Source: Nymphaea colorata (lineage: Eukaryota > Streptophyta > Magnoliopsida > Nymphaeales > Nymphaeaceae). From it: a stretch of 64,000 bases of DNA. The position numbers and the translations under genes were made by a program. The notes below the pieces were generated by a model. It was not told where the DNA came from and did not search any database. It was given only the letters and a program-made list of their open reading frames with translations. Of this stretch, positions 51,531 to 63,717 are shown piece by piece; position 1 is the stretch's first letter; the number at the start of each line of letters is the position of its first letter. The stretch is taken from positions 14,844,578 through 14,908,577 of the forward strand of contig NC_045149.1 of the NCBI RefSeq assembly GCF_008831285.2, written 5' to 3'.

Positions 51531-51900
51531 TTACATGAGGGGGAGTATATTTCCTCCTCCTCCTCTTCGTCTTCTTCCCCTTTATTCGCTTATTTTGGAG
51601 AGAGAAGAAACAAGAAGACGACGAATGAAGCATTTGGAGAGCAAAAAAGTGGAAGCAGAGAACCCATTTCTAGTGACAGAAACGGCTTGTTTGGTGAAAG
51701 AAACAGCTGTTTAATGAAATGGCAGTAGCTTAAGATGGAGCACAATGTTATATTCTTAAAAGTTGGGTTGCATTTGAGATTAAGTTCGAGATGCATCTCC
51801 TCCATAATTAAAGCGCCGTTCATGTGACTTACTTGGAGGCGTGATGATGATGACTGAAACCGTCTTATGATTCTTTGTTTAGACCGGTCTCTTGATTGTG
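51530..51900 (-). pseudogene. TIC110 promoter/5' UTR copy (inverted)
   Basis: Reverse complement of parts of 4190-5030. Shared stretches include the 5' UTR block CCAAAATAAGCGAATAAA (4989-5006; reverse at 51579-51596) and the upstream block AGACGGT.TCAGTCA.CATCAT (4199; reverse near 51850-51870). It is joined to intron 5 sequence at about 51530, so exons 1-5 are deleted in this copy. Confidence 0.8.
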
Positions 51901-51957
51901 CAACAACTGTTGGAATCACATCTCAAAGATCATGGGGTTTTGTCATCCACACCTCCT

Positions 51958-52755
51958 ACTTCTTCATCTGGACTTCACCACAGCCAGGGCATTTAGATAA
52001 TTAGGACACCAGCCAAAATCTAGATGAGACATGCAAGACTTCGTATTAGAAATATTGGCATTTTTCCTTTTCCTTTAATTAATGAAAGCAATAAAACTTC
52101 ACCGGAGTTTGATGAGCTAAACTCAAGCATCCCTTCGGCAGAGCAAGCATATAAGTCACCTGGCCAAGCCTGATCACTATGTATTTAGAGCATGCGACCA
52201 ACAAACACAAAATTTGAAAATAAAGCCAAAAGAATGAGAGATTCACCTAGGCTGATCAATTTTAGTTTCTCTGAGTATAATTTAACGGCATCCCACCAGC
52301 CAAAATCTAGATGAGACATGCAAGACTTCGTATTAGAAATATTGGCATTTTTCCTTTTCCTTTAATTATTGAAAACAATAAAACTTCACCGGAGTTTGAT
52401 GAGCTAAACTCAAGCATGCCTTCGGCAGAGCAAGCATATAAGTCACCTGGCCAAGCCTGATCACTATGTATTTAGAGCATGCGACCAACAAACACAAAAT
52501 TTGAAAATAAAGCCAAAAGAATGAGAGATTCACCAAGGCTGATCAATTTTAGTTTCTCTGAGTATAATTTAACTGCATCCTGAAAAGGAAATTCAACCTA
52601 GCAAAAAGGAGACTTATGAGAGGAACGTTGATTACAAAATCAGTTTATGAGTTTGATACATCACGAAAACCAGATACAACGAGCATCACTAAAAAATTTG
52701 AATTTTAAATTTGGGAGAACACTGAAGATAAGACAATATTAATAGGCGAGCCACT
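51958..52755 (-). pseudogene. Two further TIC110 exon 6/intron 6 copies in tandem (inverted)
   Basis: A piece of exon 8 (51958-51990) is joined to intron 6. Then two copies of intron 6 plus exon 6 follow with a period of about 287 bp (ACCAGCCAAAATCTAGATGA at 52008 and 52295), ending in intron 5 sequence to about 52755. Together with 50110-51530 there are three inverted copies of the exon 6 region. Confidence 0.8.
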
Positions 52756-55700
52756 GTTTACCTAAAGAATGATCCACAAATCTAGAAACAATTTGCAACA
52801 TGCTACCTTAACCGACCACCGAAGTTCAAAAATTTCCAAAATTTTGAGAATTTCATATGCACACAGTAATGGCCTCGTTTTTCAACATTCAAGTGAACAA
52901 CCAAAAAAGTACATTGAGATGACCTAGCATAGCAAGGAAAAAATGCATTCTATTGATCCTATTGTGAAACTAAATCAGCAAAAGGGGAACTAAATGCAAT
53001 GTTTAAAATGGATGTGCACTTCCTTGAGATCCGCTTGTTCACACTAGTAGCAGTCCTAGTTTCATAGACTTTTAGAGTGTAAAGTGCAAACTGCAGCTAT
53101 GGGCAGAATTTGGATCAGCATCATAGGCTTATCTCAGACAATTTGAAGTTTGTACAGATATTTTCTTTACCTGGATAGAGAAGAGATGTAACAAGAAAGA
53201 AAGAGAGAATTTGGCTAAAAATGCAGTCCTCATGGAGTTATTTTCAGAGTAACTTTCTTACTCCTGCCATAAAAGGTGGAAGTGGTACTCTCCTCTTTCC
53301 AGGTACAGTAGGCGACAACGGGACCAACATGATAGCTCAAGGTACAAGAAAGGACATTAGGACCAGCATGGGAGCTCAAAGTACAAGAAATGACACTACG
53401 GATATCAAATAAATGCAATGGATTTGTAAAAGAAAGTGGAAACAACAAAATGAGAATTTTACGTTAGCAGCAATAACTCGGTTAACCAACAATTAGTGTG
53501 CAGAAGACATGAGAAAGGCAAGATCCATGAGATATCTTAAGCACTTACATCTTATACACTTCTGCTTTCTGAATGGTGCTACCACACTCCACAAGACTTG
53601 AAATTTCTATGTCAGGTGTGCTAGTAGAAATAGATGGTGTTGACAGTAGATCGTGCATGACATCCTTGGACATTGACACTTTCCAACAATAAGTTGTGCA
53701 GCAAAAATTTATAATACAGAATCTACAGAAAATATTGCCAAAGAAACCAGCATGTTGTATAGTTAGCACCCACAGTTTTAGTTTTACAGCAGCATAAGGA
53801 CCTGTGTTTGTTCAATTATCCAGGATCCATTCAAAAAATTTGAACACGTTTGTGCCTCTTCAGTTAAAAACTAGATTGTGAAAAGGAAACGTGCATTCAA
53901 TTTGTGGAGATTCAATCAGAATGTTTCAGAGGTCTTTTGGTTAGCTCCCTCATACTAGGTCCCTAAAAGATACATGATAACCTAAATTGAAAATACTAAT
54001 CACAATCACGTATAGGCCCAAATTCATAGCTTTCAACAGCAATGGAATATGGCAGGTACATGAGGCCCTCCCACGACCTTCAGCCCTCAAGACAAGAATG
54101 CCACCTATTTCAAATGTCAAGTTCAAGCCACTAAAAAATCGAATTGCCTGCAACTAAAGATTCATTGGAATGATAACTCCGTTTTGAGCTTCTCGTATTG
54201 AAGAAGAACTTGTTATTCCACTTAAAGCAGGCACCTCACAAGGCCATGCAATGAGAGTGGAAAATTTAAGACAATAAAATAGAGTAGTGCCATTCGATCT
54301 TAAGGAAAAATAGAGACAAATTAAAAACGAAACTGAAGAACGATGATGACTTATGATACCCTGTGGCATTTGCAAAAAAGATCTCACCACTTTTAGATGT
54401 TAAAAGTAAAAAATGAGGAAACACGTGACTCATAACTGCTATTATGAACAATCAACGGATGAAATACAACAACCATGTTTAGAAAAATTCCAACCAACTC
54501 AAGGACTTCATGCTACATTTTCCGCTATCTTGAAGAATAAATAATTGATATTCCAAGATTTGATGAAACTTCATGGCAGGAAAAACAATCCTGAAAACAA
54601 AATGAAAGAAGTAACCGATGCGAGTTGAAAAGCAACTAAATGTGCATAACAGCTTTAGTTGTACATGATACTTGGGCCTTGTTGCTTCATAAGACTGAGA
54701 AGTATATTTTTGCAAAGTACATGCACAAAAAAGACAGCGAGTGCTCTGCTGTTTCACTAAATGCTCAACTAGCACTTAAACAAATTCATCAATCTCCACA
54801 AATTCATCAAACAACACCATATGGAGTTATTAACCTTATATAACAAAATAGATCACAAGACCTGGCAAGTACCACAAACCCACCTTAGTGTTTTAAGAAT
54901 ATGTAAAATATACTTTAAAAACCTTTACATTATTGGATCCATGCATGCGTGGAGCCTAGATGGCCAGATCTACATGACGCATGAAATTTGAAAACAAAGG
55001 CCGAAGGCTAGATTTTAAATAAGATTAAAACATGAGTTAACCTAGTTTAGAAAACAACTAGTAAAATTAGGGTTTAAAGATGGGCGACACTAAAAACAGG
55101 ACCTAAGGGGACAACTCCATGGCTGGGATTCCAACATACAGCAGGAGGGAAGAAGTTGAAGCTTAGCTGAAAATAGAGTTGGAGATCAAATTTAGAGGGA
55201 AAACGCAAGAGGTAAATCTAGGGAACAGCGGGGGAAGACATCACACTTAGCATGAGTAGACTAATTTTGAGATGTTTCATCCATTCTGTGAATGGACTAG
55301 CATAGAAGGAAATGAAAGGGCTGCATCCATCAAGTCCTAAGGGAACTAGATTTCTCCAATAACCAGGAGCCACAAATGTAGCAAAAGATGTCAAGTTTTC
55401 CTTTGCAAAGATTTGTCTTTAAAATAGCTCAAAAAATTTTCAATTCTTTGCCCTATAGGCTTTGAGTGCTCGTAGTGTGCAGGAGATATGACCTTCATTT
55501 ACCAGAAGTATTCATTAAGTGTCCGGATTCATCTCGCACCAATGTTGTCCAGTCTCTTCAAGGGATTTCTTTCCATTTCCAAAACATGAGCATAGAGGAA
55601 TCGTCCTCAATTTCATAGAAAGTCATAGAAGAGGAACAAATATTAGCCTAGAATCATCCATCTGAAAAAGATTTTTTCATTCAATACTTCAGAGTTCGGC

Positions 55701-58400
55701 CTTCATGTCTTTCATCTCTTGGCAGGCACTTTTTTTTCTTTTTCTTTCTGCTTTTGATTTTGCTCTTTTTCTTTTTCTTTTTCTTTTTCTAACTGAGCCA
55801 CCCTTCACCTTTGAGGGAAATACCTCACCACCCCAAAGGCTACTACGAAGCTCCACCATTTTGGTGGTTGTGTAGTTTTGTCTTGTGCAATATCGTGCCT
55901 ATTGGGCTTTCTACTGAACCCGTGTAGCGAGCTTTGGGCCGGCAGCTCCCAGACCAGTTGGCCTTAGGGTACCAGGTGTAGAACACCCCTCGGACTTACT
56001 TGCTCGAGTTCAGAAGGCTTCAGGCCACGACTAGACAAAAGTTCATAGGTCACATGATTTCGCAAGAGAGACGCAAATCAGCTATGCGCCTTCTCAGTAC
56101 TCTCACGTATTGACCCAGAGGAACGACTACACTTGCCCCGAGCTCACCCTCAACTCTCATTTTGCTACCTGCCAAGATTTTACAGGACGCTAGGGCTTCA
56201 TTCTCATAGCATTCTCCTGCTAAACCCTTGTAGATGTTTGATTGCTAAGGCTAATAGCTTTTTCTAATCTTTGACTTCCTCGGTGTCATCAGATTCTCCC
56301 ACACTGCTCATATCGAGGATCTTTCCAGTTTTACCTCTCGTTGACTGACAACAAAAGTTTCAAACTTCAACCTTCTCCTTAAAAAAATACTTAAGAAAAA
56401 AAGAAGGTATACCATTGTGCACGAAAGTCCTTTTGAACAAATATAGGGCTAAAAACTTTTGGAAAACTGCCGACATCAAATGATACATTGTCCAGATAAG
56501 GAGTCTCTCTTTTCCCCATAGATAGGGTGTTTGTGAAACTGGAGTGACCCGTGTAATGGGTTTTGGAGGGATGTAAAAGAGTAGGCTCCATCACACTCTC
56601 CTATAAGGTCCTCTACAAAAAAGGAAAAGCCTAGAGGCTACAAGTCCTTGGTACATATGGGCTTCTTAGTGAACAAGGGTTCCACAGATAGTTGGAACGA
56701 AAAGGTTTTTTTTCCCCAAAAGTAAGCTTTGGAGTAGTTGGCCTAATCAGTTGACAAAAAAAGATAACAGCAAGGTAGGAACGTATACTTCAAAAGCAAC
56801 TGTAAGTTTGGAAAGAAAAGAGCCCTTAGAAGTGAGGGTGTGACAATGCTAAAGAATAGACCACCAAAATAAAAGTGAGCACCAACCACAAGCACGAGTT
56901 GCAAGATTGCTCAAAATATTTTCACCCCTAAAAAAATTCCTCATATCATGACCAAATTTTGCATAGAGAAGACAACGACAAAAACACAAGAAGAAAATAG
57001 TGACTGTAATAATAAAAAAGCAAACGCATGTTTGACAATAGGTTCTGAAAATGGAAAATCATTTTTCAGCCTGTCATTTGGGTGGGAGTGTCGATAAGTA
57101 TTCTTAAACAATCAGGTATAAGAGAAAGAAAATTACTGAGACATGCTGAAGTTTGGCATGACTGCTGAAAAGAAGTTGTCCTCACTGGTTTCATAGAGGC
57201 TCCTCCTTCCTGCAATTTTAATGTTGCTCAAAAGTGAGAATGCTAGATGACAACCAGCAAGCACAAATTTTTTAATCTAAGAACCGCATTGCACCAACTT
57301 AGACACCTTTATTGCATTTCATCTACTGCAATCAGTCAAACGAATGTACGAATATCAGCTCGTTCCTTAGTTGATTATACGCCTACACTCTCTAGCCTCA
57401 CGTATTTCTGATTATATGCTCTAAATGACCAGAGATCTTAAATCCCCTCTTGGAAGGCAATATCACCTAAATCCCCTCACTAGTGTTTGCTGAGCCAGCT
57501 TATTATACCACAATAGAGCAAGATAAACGTAAGGAGAAAGTAGGAAGAGAACATATTCATCTCTGATGTTCAAGATTAAGCTGTTTTTTAATTAGAGGAT
57601 ATCACCGAGCATTCATCTTGTCCAAAGTTTTAAGGATAGTTCTGAAAATTCAATCAAACAACAATGACAATTTTCTAAGATTTTCTATTCAATCTATTCC
57701 TGAAACTGAAGGTCGAAATTCGGGCTGACTTCTGGCTTCCTCGCAACCCCTAAATTCAGGACAAGCCCTGATGCAATTTAGTAGTTTTACTTTTTAGTAC
57801 TTACCCGCAAACTAAAAGGTGAAGTAAAGAAGCCTTCAGATTACAGACACCATACAAATCTCATGATCAATTAACAGTCGCTGAAGGTCCAAAGTCATAG
57901 GATGATGAGAAAAACTATCGATTTTTCATGTGGTTAAGCTATACAAATCCATCTACGGGTCCTGCCTCTAGACAGCTATATCAATGACATAAAAATAAGA
58001 AAATGATCGAAAACAGCCTGTTCCTCACAGCAATTTTTTCTTGTTCTTTTTCAATTAAAACAGCAATCATAAATCAAAATTCTATACAATAATTAGAAAC
58101 TACAAAGATTCAAGCTACATATGCCTGTGAAACCGCAAAATGTATCTAAAAATAATGCAACCACCCATTGTGCACAATTACAGTAGATAATAAAATTAGT
58201 AAACTCATGAACAGCTGATTTTTCCCATGACTCTGCAATGATCATCGACTAATGACATCAGATTATGAATAACCATAATAATCTCTGATCATCGCCCATT
58301 GGAAACTAAACTGAACGTGGACAAATAAAACGATGAAATTGAACATTAAAATTCAAATACGAACCAGGAGTCAGACAACAGAAAATCATGGTTCCGCTGA
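52756..58400. other. Largely unassigned DNA with scattered exon-like pieces
   Basis: No complete gene is supported. Minus-strand pieces that could be exons of the candidate gene starting near 58.5 kb are 57143-57205 (RSLYETSEDNFFSAVMPN, between acceptor-like and donor-like sites), about 54156-54235 (VPALSGITSSSSIREAQNGV) and about 53547-53680 (DVMHDLLSTPSISTSTPDIE, ending at a GTAAGTG donor). Their linkage is speculative. The stretch at 55.7-56.6 kb is more GC-balanced and pyrimidine-tracted and may be old transposon DNA, but shows no clear open frame. Confidence 0.35.
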
Positions 58401-58418
58401 TGCGAACACTCACATTAA

Positions 58419-58487
58419 AGCGTGGCCCCAGTCCGGTGCCATAGACGGCGAGAGGCCGAAGCCGGCAGGCTGCAAGGATGAATCCAT
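58419..58487 (-). CDS. Candidate first coding exon of an unassigned gene
   Basis: On the minus strand an ATG at 58487-58485 opens MDSSLQPAGFGLSPSMAPDW, followed by GHAL and a canonical donor (AAT|GTGAGTG). The frame is also open upstream (NHWNSVSSGGSVVFQEANN), so the true start may be further right, though no in-frame ATG occurs until the low-complexity region. The composition is GC-rich and unlike the AT-rich flanks, as in the first exons of other genes here. A purine-rich (on +) minisatellite lies just upstream. The Gly/Ser/Pro-rich sequence is like a transcription-factor N-terminus, but I cannot assign a family. Confidence 0.35.
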
Positions 58488-58664
58488 GAGCACACCATCT
58501 GAATCCGGATTATTTGCCTCCTGAAAGACCACGGAGCCGCCGCTGGAGACCGAGTTCCAATGGTTGCCGACCGACTCCACACCGGACTGGCAGGAGAGAG
58601 AGAAAAAACAGAAAGGGCCGAAGGTGCATCCGAGGATCTGAACGACGCCGACCGATCCACCCGC

Positions 58665-58815
58665 GGTAGAAAGAGGAAGAGGGAAAAGGGGAGAAGCAGA
58701 AAAAGGGTGAAAGCGGAAGAGGGAAAAGGGAGAAAGCGGAAGAGGGAAAAGGGGAGAAGCAGAAAACGGGAGAAAAAGGAAGAGGGAAAAGGGGAGAAGC
58801 ACGAAAAAAGGAAAG
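58665..58815. repeat. Purine-rich minisatellite (GGAAGAGGGAAAAGGGGAGA units)
   Basis: Five or so imperfect 22-36-bp units of GGAAGAGGGAAAAGGGGAGA with AGCAGAAAA or AAGC spacers. Almost all purine on the + strand. It yields long Ser/Pro/Phe-rich or Arg/Lys/Glu-rich open frames on the two strands that are artefacts. It sits in the presumed promoter or 5' UTR of the candidate gene to its left. Confidence 0.85.
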
Positions 58816-58849
58816 AGGGTGAAACGGTATTATCAACTGTTTTTATTAG

Positions 58850-60410
58850 CGACAGACCGCCGGATGGAGAATGTTTCGCAGGCTTTCCGTTTTTGAATTA
58901 CATTTGCTTCAATGCTTCTATGCTTTCTATGTGTATGAATAAGGTAGACAACTGGACTGTTGTTATCCTTCCTTTCAGATGTTGGTGGAAAGTCATAACC
59001 CAAAGCCGAAAAAAAAAGTTTGAACGCGCAGACACGAACTAATACTTAACAGAAGACTTTTGTAGCACGATCATACGCCACATAACGAAGAACCATACAA
59101 AATCCTACATATTTTACAACAAACGTTGTGGTATTAGTTTTAGAAATAAAAAAAATGTTCGAAGGCCAATTTCTTTTTTAAAAAAAAAATCAACATATTT
59201 TGATGTTTCAGACACTGTATAACTCAATTGCCTGGTTTGGCATATCTCGATTCATCTGTACTATGATTCATATCCAAAAAGATACATACCAAGACCACTG
59301 GTGCTAGGGAATGGAGTTTCGTTTCTAAGCCAAATATTTTGTTCTGAATATTATCAACATAAGAGTAGTTTAGTCTGCTTCCCACATAGAGGGTGTTATG
59401 TTACACACACACATGAGTTAGCTTAGGCAGGACAACTAAGTTAGTGAGTTCCATTCCTTTAGTATGCACATATAAAAGCAAGTACATTCTTAAAATAAAT
59501 GTTCTCCAATTTCTAAAAACGAAAAAAGAAAACTGCAGATGCAAATAACCAGCATTAGTGGGAGGACGAGATTAATATGTATTCATAGAAAAAATCAAAG
59601 CATAGTTAGCATTGCAAGTATTGGTGAAATTATGCCAACATAGGCTGCCGAGGTACTGAACTCAATCACCCTCAACTAGATAGTCTATTCTTTAAGTAAA
59701 TCTTCTAAAACAGGCACGTTGATCTTGTTGGCAATAGACTGGCCAACAAACACCAGTACAATAGAAGTATTTCTTTTTTTTTCCTTGTTGTCATGTGTTA
59801 AAGTATGACCATCTCATACAATAGGTTTTTATCTTAAAACGGAAGCTTTTGAGTACTCCAAAAGGTAGGAGGTTGTCTTTGCGAATGATCATGATGCAAA
59901 CACATCTACAGTGGTCAAGGAATTTCCAATATGACAATCGATACATGAATTAATTTCACTAAAAAGGAAGCATTTTCCAATTTTTGTGCAAACTCAACCT
60001 AAAAGCTCTGGTCTATACATTATTTTTTCTTGACTTTTTTCTAACTTAGAGGTTAAGACACCCAATTTTTGTATTAGAATCTTTGGAAGACCGAGGATTT
60101 GATGTATATTTTTTTTGTGACATCTAAATTTAGTATCGGATACTCATATGGGCTGAAAATGGTGGCAGGCCCACTCTTGAGTTGAAGAGAACAATTCTAA
60201 GCCCACCCATGCCACCAACCTGCCCTCGGAAGGAAGGGTTTCAGCCCTTTCCATGTATCTTTCCCAAAAAGGTAACTGGTAATTTGTAGCTTCATGTTAG
60301 AAACCAGCTGAGCGGATGATACTTCAAAAGATTAATCAATTTGATTGATTGATTGATTAATAATCACTTTAAAGAGTCTTTGAATGACGAAGCCTACAAA
60401 TTTAGTGATA
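58850..60410. other. Intergenic, AT-rich, no gene supported
   Basis: No motifs or splice-consistent coding sequence on either strand; no large repeat seen apart from short homopolymer runs. Confidence 0.5.
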
Positions 60411-60416
60411 TTTGCA

Positions 60417-60438
60417 TATATATATATATATATATATA
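60417..60438. repeat. Microsatellite (TA)n
   Basis: Perfect TA run directly before a 45-bp tandem repeat. Confidence 0.95.
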
Positions 60439-60443
60439 AGATG

Positions 60444-60560
60444 TCGGTATATGAGTATAAGATGGGCTTCTTTCTACTCAACAAGCGGTCGGTATATGAG
60501 TATAAGATGGCTTCTTTCTACTCAACAAGTGGTCGGTATATGAGTATAAGATGAGATTCT
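60444..60560. repeat. Tandem repeat, about 45-bp unit, 2.5 copies
   Basis: TCGGTATATGAGTATAAGAT recurs at 60444, 60489 and 60533 with the shared spacer CTTCTTTCTACTCAACAAG. Confidence 0.9.
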
Positions 60561-60656
60561 TTTATAAAGTGTAGTATACGAGGAGGAGTATGAATACCTT
60601 CATGCCGTCATTGTATATATACAAGAACATTTCTTGTCGAGTGAACCGAAATTGAC

Positions 60657-60890
60657 TTAAGACTCTGATTCTTTCGAGCAACTTCCTCCTTTGCGCGCCT
60701 TCAACTCTTGCAACCTTTCCACAGAAAACGAATAGCCCTCGCCACCACAATTTCTAATCGTCATAGTACCGTATCTGTCAACATTGTTGTCAGGCCATAG
60801 AAAAGGAGGTGTGGATGACAAAACACCATGATCTTTGAGATGTGATTCCAATAGTTGTTGCACAATCAAGAGACCGGTCTCAACAAAGAC
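60657..60890 (-). pseudogene. Short exon-like segment, partly duplicated at 51.9 kb
   Basis: A minus-strand frame of about 70 codons (VQQLLESHLKDHGVLSS, then DRYGTMTIRNCGGEGYSFSV) looks protein-like but I do not recognise it. Its right part (60810-60890) matches 51886-51955 in the reverse orientation, next to TIC110 promoter sequence in both places. The copy at 51.9 kb is interrupted by TIC110 exon 8 sequence. So the segment travelled with the TIC110 fragments. Confidence 0.4.
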
Positions 60891-61004
60891 ATGAGGGAGG
60901 AGTCAGTAAGAGGGTGTAGTACTTCCTTCTCATTTCCCTGGAGTTTTTATTGCTTATAGCATAAATATTACCTAAACGTATAAACATGAAAATTCACACG
61001 TAAT

Positions 61005-61235
61005 CGATGGAATGAATCATAAGACGGTTTCAGTCATCATCATTACGGCTCCGAGTAAGTCACACAAACGGCACTCAATTATGCAGGAGATGCATTTCGA
61101 ACTCAATCTCAAATGCAACTCAAGTTTTAAAAACATCAGCTTTTTGCCACAAAGCCCTAGAGAGAAAGAAAAAAAAAAGACACTCAAAGAGTACTCAACC
61201 TCATGTAAAAACCAATTATTGCGTGGATAAGAAAG
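61005..61235 (+). pseudogene. TIC110 promoter copy (direct orientation)
   Basis: CATAAGACGGTTTCAGTCAT at 61018 corresponds to the TIC110 upstream region at 4196 and to the reverse copy at 51.85 kb. GGCACTCAATTATGCAGGAG (61071) matches GGCACTCAATTGTGCAGGAG (4266). It ends in CCTCATGTAAAAACCAATTA (61199), the same junction sequence found next to intron 5 at about 51530, but here no intron 5 follows. Confidence 0.75.
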
Positions 61236-61334
61236 GGATGCATCGCCTGAGACATTTCTTTGTTGAAAAGGTTTGAAACATTTACCATAGCTTGTAAATG
61301 TTCTCTTGAGGGACGTAAATTTTGTTTGTGTTTC

Positions 61335-61570
61335 TTTAATGATAACGTATAGCGGGGATGAAGACATCCGGTATAAGGCTATACCGGTGATAAATAGTAC
61401 CGCTGTAGAACTATAACGGGACTCCTTTCGCCGCCTATACACCTTATAGCGGGGCTACGCGCCGCCGCTAAAAGCCTATTATACCGGTGAATCTAGCCAC
61501 CGCCACAAGTTTTCACCGCTATAAATCTATAACGGTGATCCTTGCCACCGCTATACGTTCCGTTACCCTT
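61335..61570. mobile_element. Possible subterminal repeat array of a CACTA-type transposon
   Basis: Short motifs recur in both orientations: ATAGCGG (61350, 61446), CCGCTATA (61520, 61548), TATACCGGTGA (61380, 61480) and TATAACGG.GA (61412, 61530), with locally raised GC. Dense direct and inverted copies of a TAGCGG-like motif are typical of subterminal regions of CACTA (En/Spm) elements. I do not see the terminal CACTA sequence or a target-site duplication, so this is a tentative remnant. Confidence 0.4.
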
Positions 61571-62934
61571 TCGCACACCCGCATGTATGTACTAGTTCTA
61601 GTGACGCACACCTCAACGGCCGAGATGTGCACCTCAAGTGCGCCTACCTACGCCTGTCTCCCAATTAACGTCTGTATCTTTTTTTTTCATATTGTTTTTG
61701 TGTACTTCTTTTCTCAGCCGCATGATAGAATTAGATAAAATCGGTGAAGTTTGAATTTATTGAAAGTTATTAAAGTTAGTAAATGTAGCTTAAAAATCAT
61801 AGAGGTTAATGAATTTATTGAACTTACTTTGACGAAACAAGTGCTTTTAAACCCCTGGTCGGTAGCTTTGTGAAGCGCCAACAATGCCATCATCACAGTT
61901 TGAATATACAAGAATACCAGACCCAAAAAATGTCTTCTACATTTCATCTTGAGAGGCTACTCTGGTCATCCGTTGTGGCTATAAAAATTCCTCTTACTAA
62001 TCAAATTCTCTTTCATTTTAAAATCAATATCCCTCTAACATTTTAAACCCCATACGGCACTAAAAATATTACGAATTGCTCTCTCTTCAAAAGTTTAATT
62101 TGTAGTCCCACAACTAGGAGGAGGACTAGACGCATTAAAGAGTCCAAAAAGGAAAAAAAAGGAACCAATAATTGCATTATGAGTTGTGAAACATAATAAT
62201 AAAATTGAAATTTCAATAAAAAAAATACGGCTATCAAATTATAACTAAAGAACAAATAAAACGCATGAGTTACTTCTCTATCGTAAACGAAACCCTATAA
62301 TTAGTAATTTAAAGTAGAATGAATTGAGGTTAAAGCCAGACATGATTCAACATGGGACCGTATAAACTGTACGTACATGTAATGTACTGAGTGCATTGCA
62401 TCAATATTCAATAACCATTGGATTGTGGTTTTTAAAAGTTTTCAATGTCAAGAAATACTTTAAAATAGTTTAAATTAATTTAAAAATGAAAAAATAAATA
62501 AATGCATATTGGCCTCGCATCATATTGGCAAAAACCTGCAAGATACAATATTGGCTCATATGGTCCAACATGGAGCAATGTTAAAGCATTAAAGATAAAT
62601 AAATGCATACCGGCCTCTTCTTTTTACATGCTTAATTTAGAGTAATTAAAGAATAATCGTGGCACCCTCCGTTCTTGAAACGGAGACACCTCCACAACTC
62701 GGTTCTTAAAACCGAGACGAGACGTTCCCAACAACCCGGTTCTTGAAACACTACCTCCTCCACCCATGACAACCTGGTTCTTGAAACCGCCTCTCACAAC
62801 TCGGTTCTTGAAGCGAAGATGCCCCCATAACCCGGTTCATCTTTGCATAGTGAGAAGACAATGACAAAAAAGAAAATACTAAAGTAAAAGTGTCTCCAAA
62901 TTTCTCTAATGTCAACCTTCCAGTTTAAAATGCC

Positions 62935-63530
62935 TTAAGCTTGACCCTCATAATGTGTATTCTTTAAGCTTGTTCTGGTTGAAAATTCTCATGTGTCCTT
63001 TCATCATTTTATAAATGAAACGAGAATTAAACTTCAAGAAAATTATTTAAACCTTTCCTTTGCATGATTTTCATGAGGATAACATGAAACTATTTTAACC
63101 AATAATTATTACTTTTAAGATTTTTTGCAGCTTTGCACATTGATCAAGGCACAAACACAAACACACACACACACACATGTAAACACCCATATCAAATATA
63201 TATGTGTTTTTGATAGAATATTTACCTAAAAGGTGCAATCCCAAAGGGAATCGGCTGACTTCAGTATGGCTGGTCAATGATAAACTAACAAATCATAAGA
63301 CCTCCTCAAGATGATCAATAAAGCTCAACTCCCTGCAAAAAGCAATTTTTTTAGGATCATTAAGAAGCAGAAAGCATGCAAAAAACCTGGTATCCTGGAA
63401 ACCTCTCTTCTCATTTGAAGTCTTGGAAAGAAGCATTGGAGAAGGTAATTAGAGCAATGTGCATGACTGCACGTGTGGTTGTGTGTGAACTAGAATTTCA
63501 TAAGCAGATCAATTATTTAACTTAATTTGT
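62935..63530 (-). pseudogene. TIC110 exon 9 with flanking introns (inverted, copy B)
   Basis: Second copy of the fragment at 49310-49860: reverse complement of about 8930-9480, including exon 9 (GGTGCAATCCCAAAGGGAAT at 63231). Confidence 0.8.
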
Positions 63531-63554
63531 TGTTCGCTTTTGGCCTGTTTTTAG

Positions 63555-63697
63555 GTGTATCACTTAGCAAAACCCAGCAACATTTATACCCAAGGCGGTT
63601 GTCACAGTGGAAACGGGAGTGGGCCTTGGCTATCCAGCAGAACACCACATTTGAAACTCCATGGATGTCGTTTCTTGCACAAGCAGATTTTATAGGT
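63555..63697 (+). pseudogene. Captured exon of unknown protein, copy B
   Basis: Same segment as 49932-50074 (GVSLSKTQQHLYPRRLSQ, EWALAIQQNTTFETPWM, SFLAQADF), preceded by TTTTTAG. The open reading frame has survived in both copies. Confidence 0.55.
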
Positions 63698-63717
63698 GTG
63701 CACTGTAAAGGGTTCTG

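Larger units (their letters stand above)
61851..63700. repeat. 2.2-kb dispersed repeat unit, copy B
   Basis: Matches copy A (47899-50080) with small insertions and deletions, but lacks the 48102-48410 block at the corresponding place (62040). The ACCGAGAC minisatellite at 62665-62845 is diverged, with some units altered. The TIC110 intron 8 block appears to the right of the captured exon instead, which is the order expected from the TIC110 gene, so copy B has the more ancestral arrangement. Confidence 0.85.

Noticed and set aside
53221-53412. Plus-strand frame with repeated GAQSTRND/AQGTRKD
   Set aside because: Short imperfect internal duplication (about 36 bp), no other coding support.
58410-59042. 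130- and 160-codon frames rich in Ser/Pro/Phe (minus) or Arg/Lys/Glu (plus)
   Set aside because: Mostly translation of the purine-rich minisatellite; only the GC-rich piece at about 58419-58560 looks coding.
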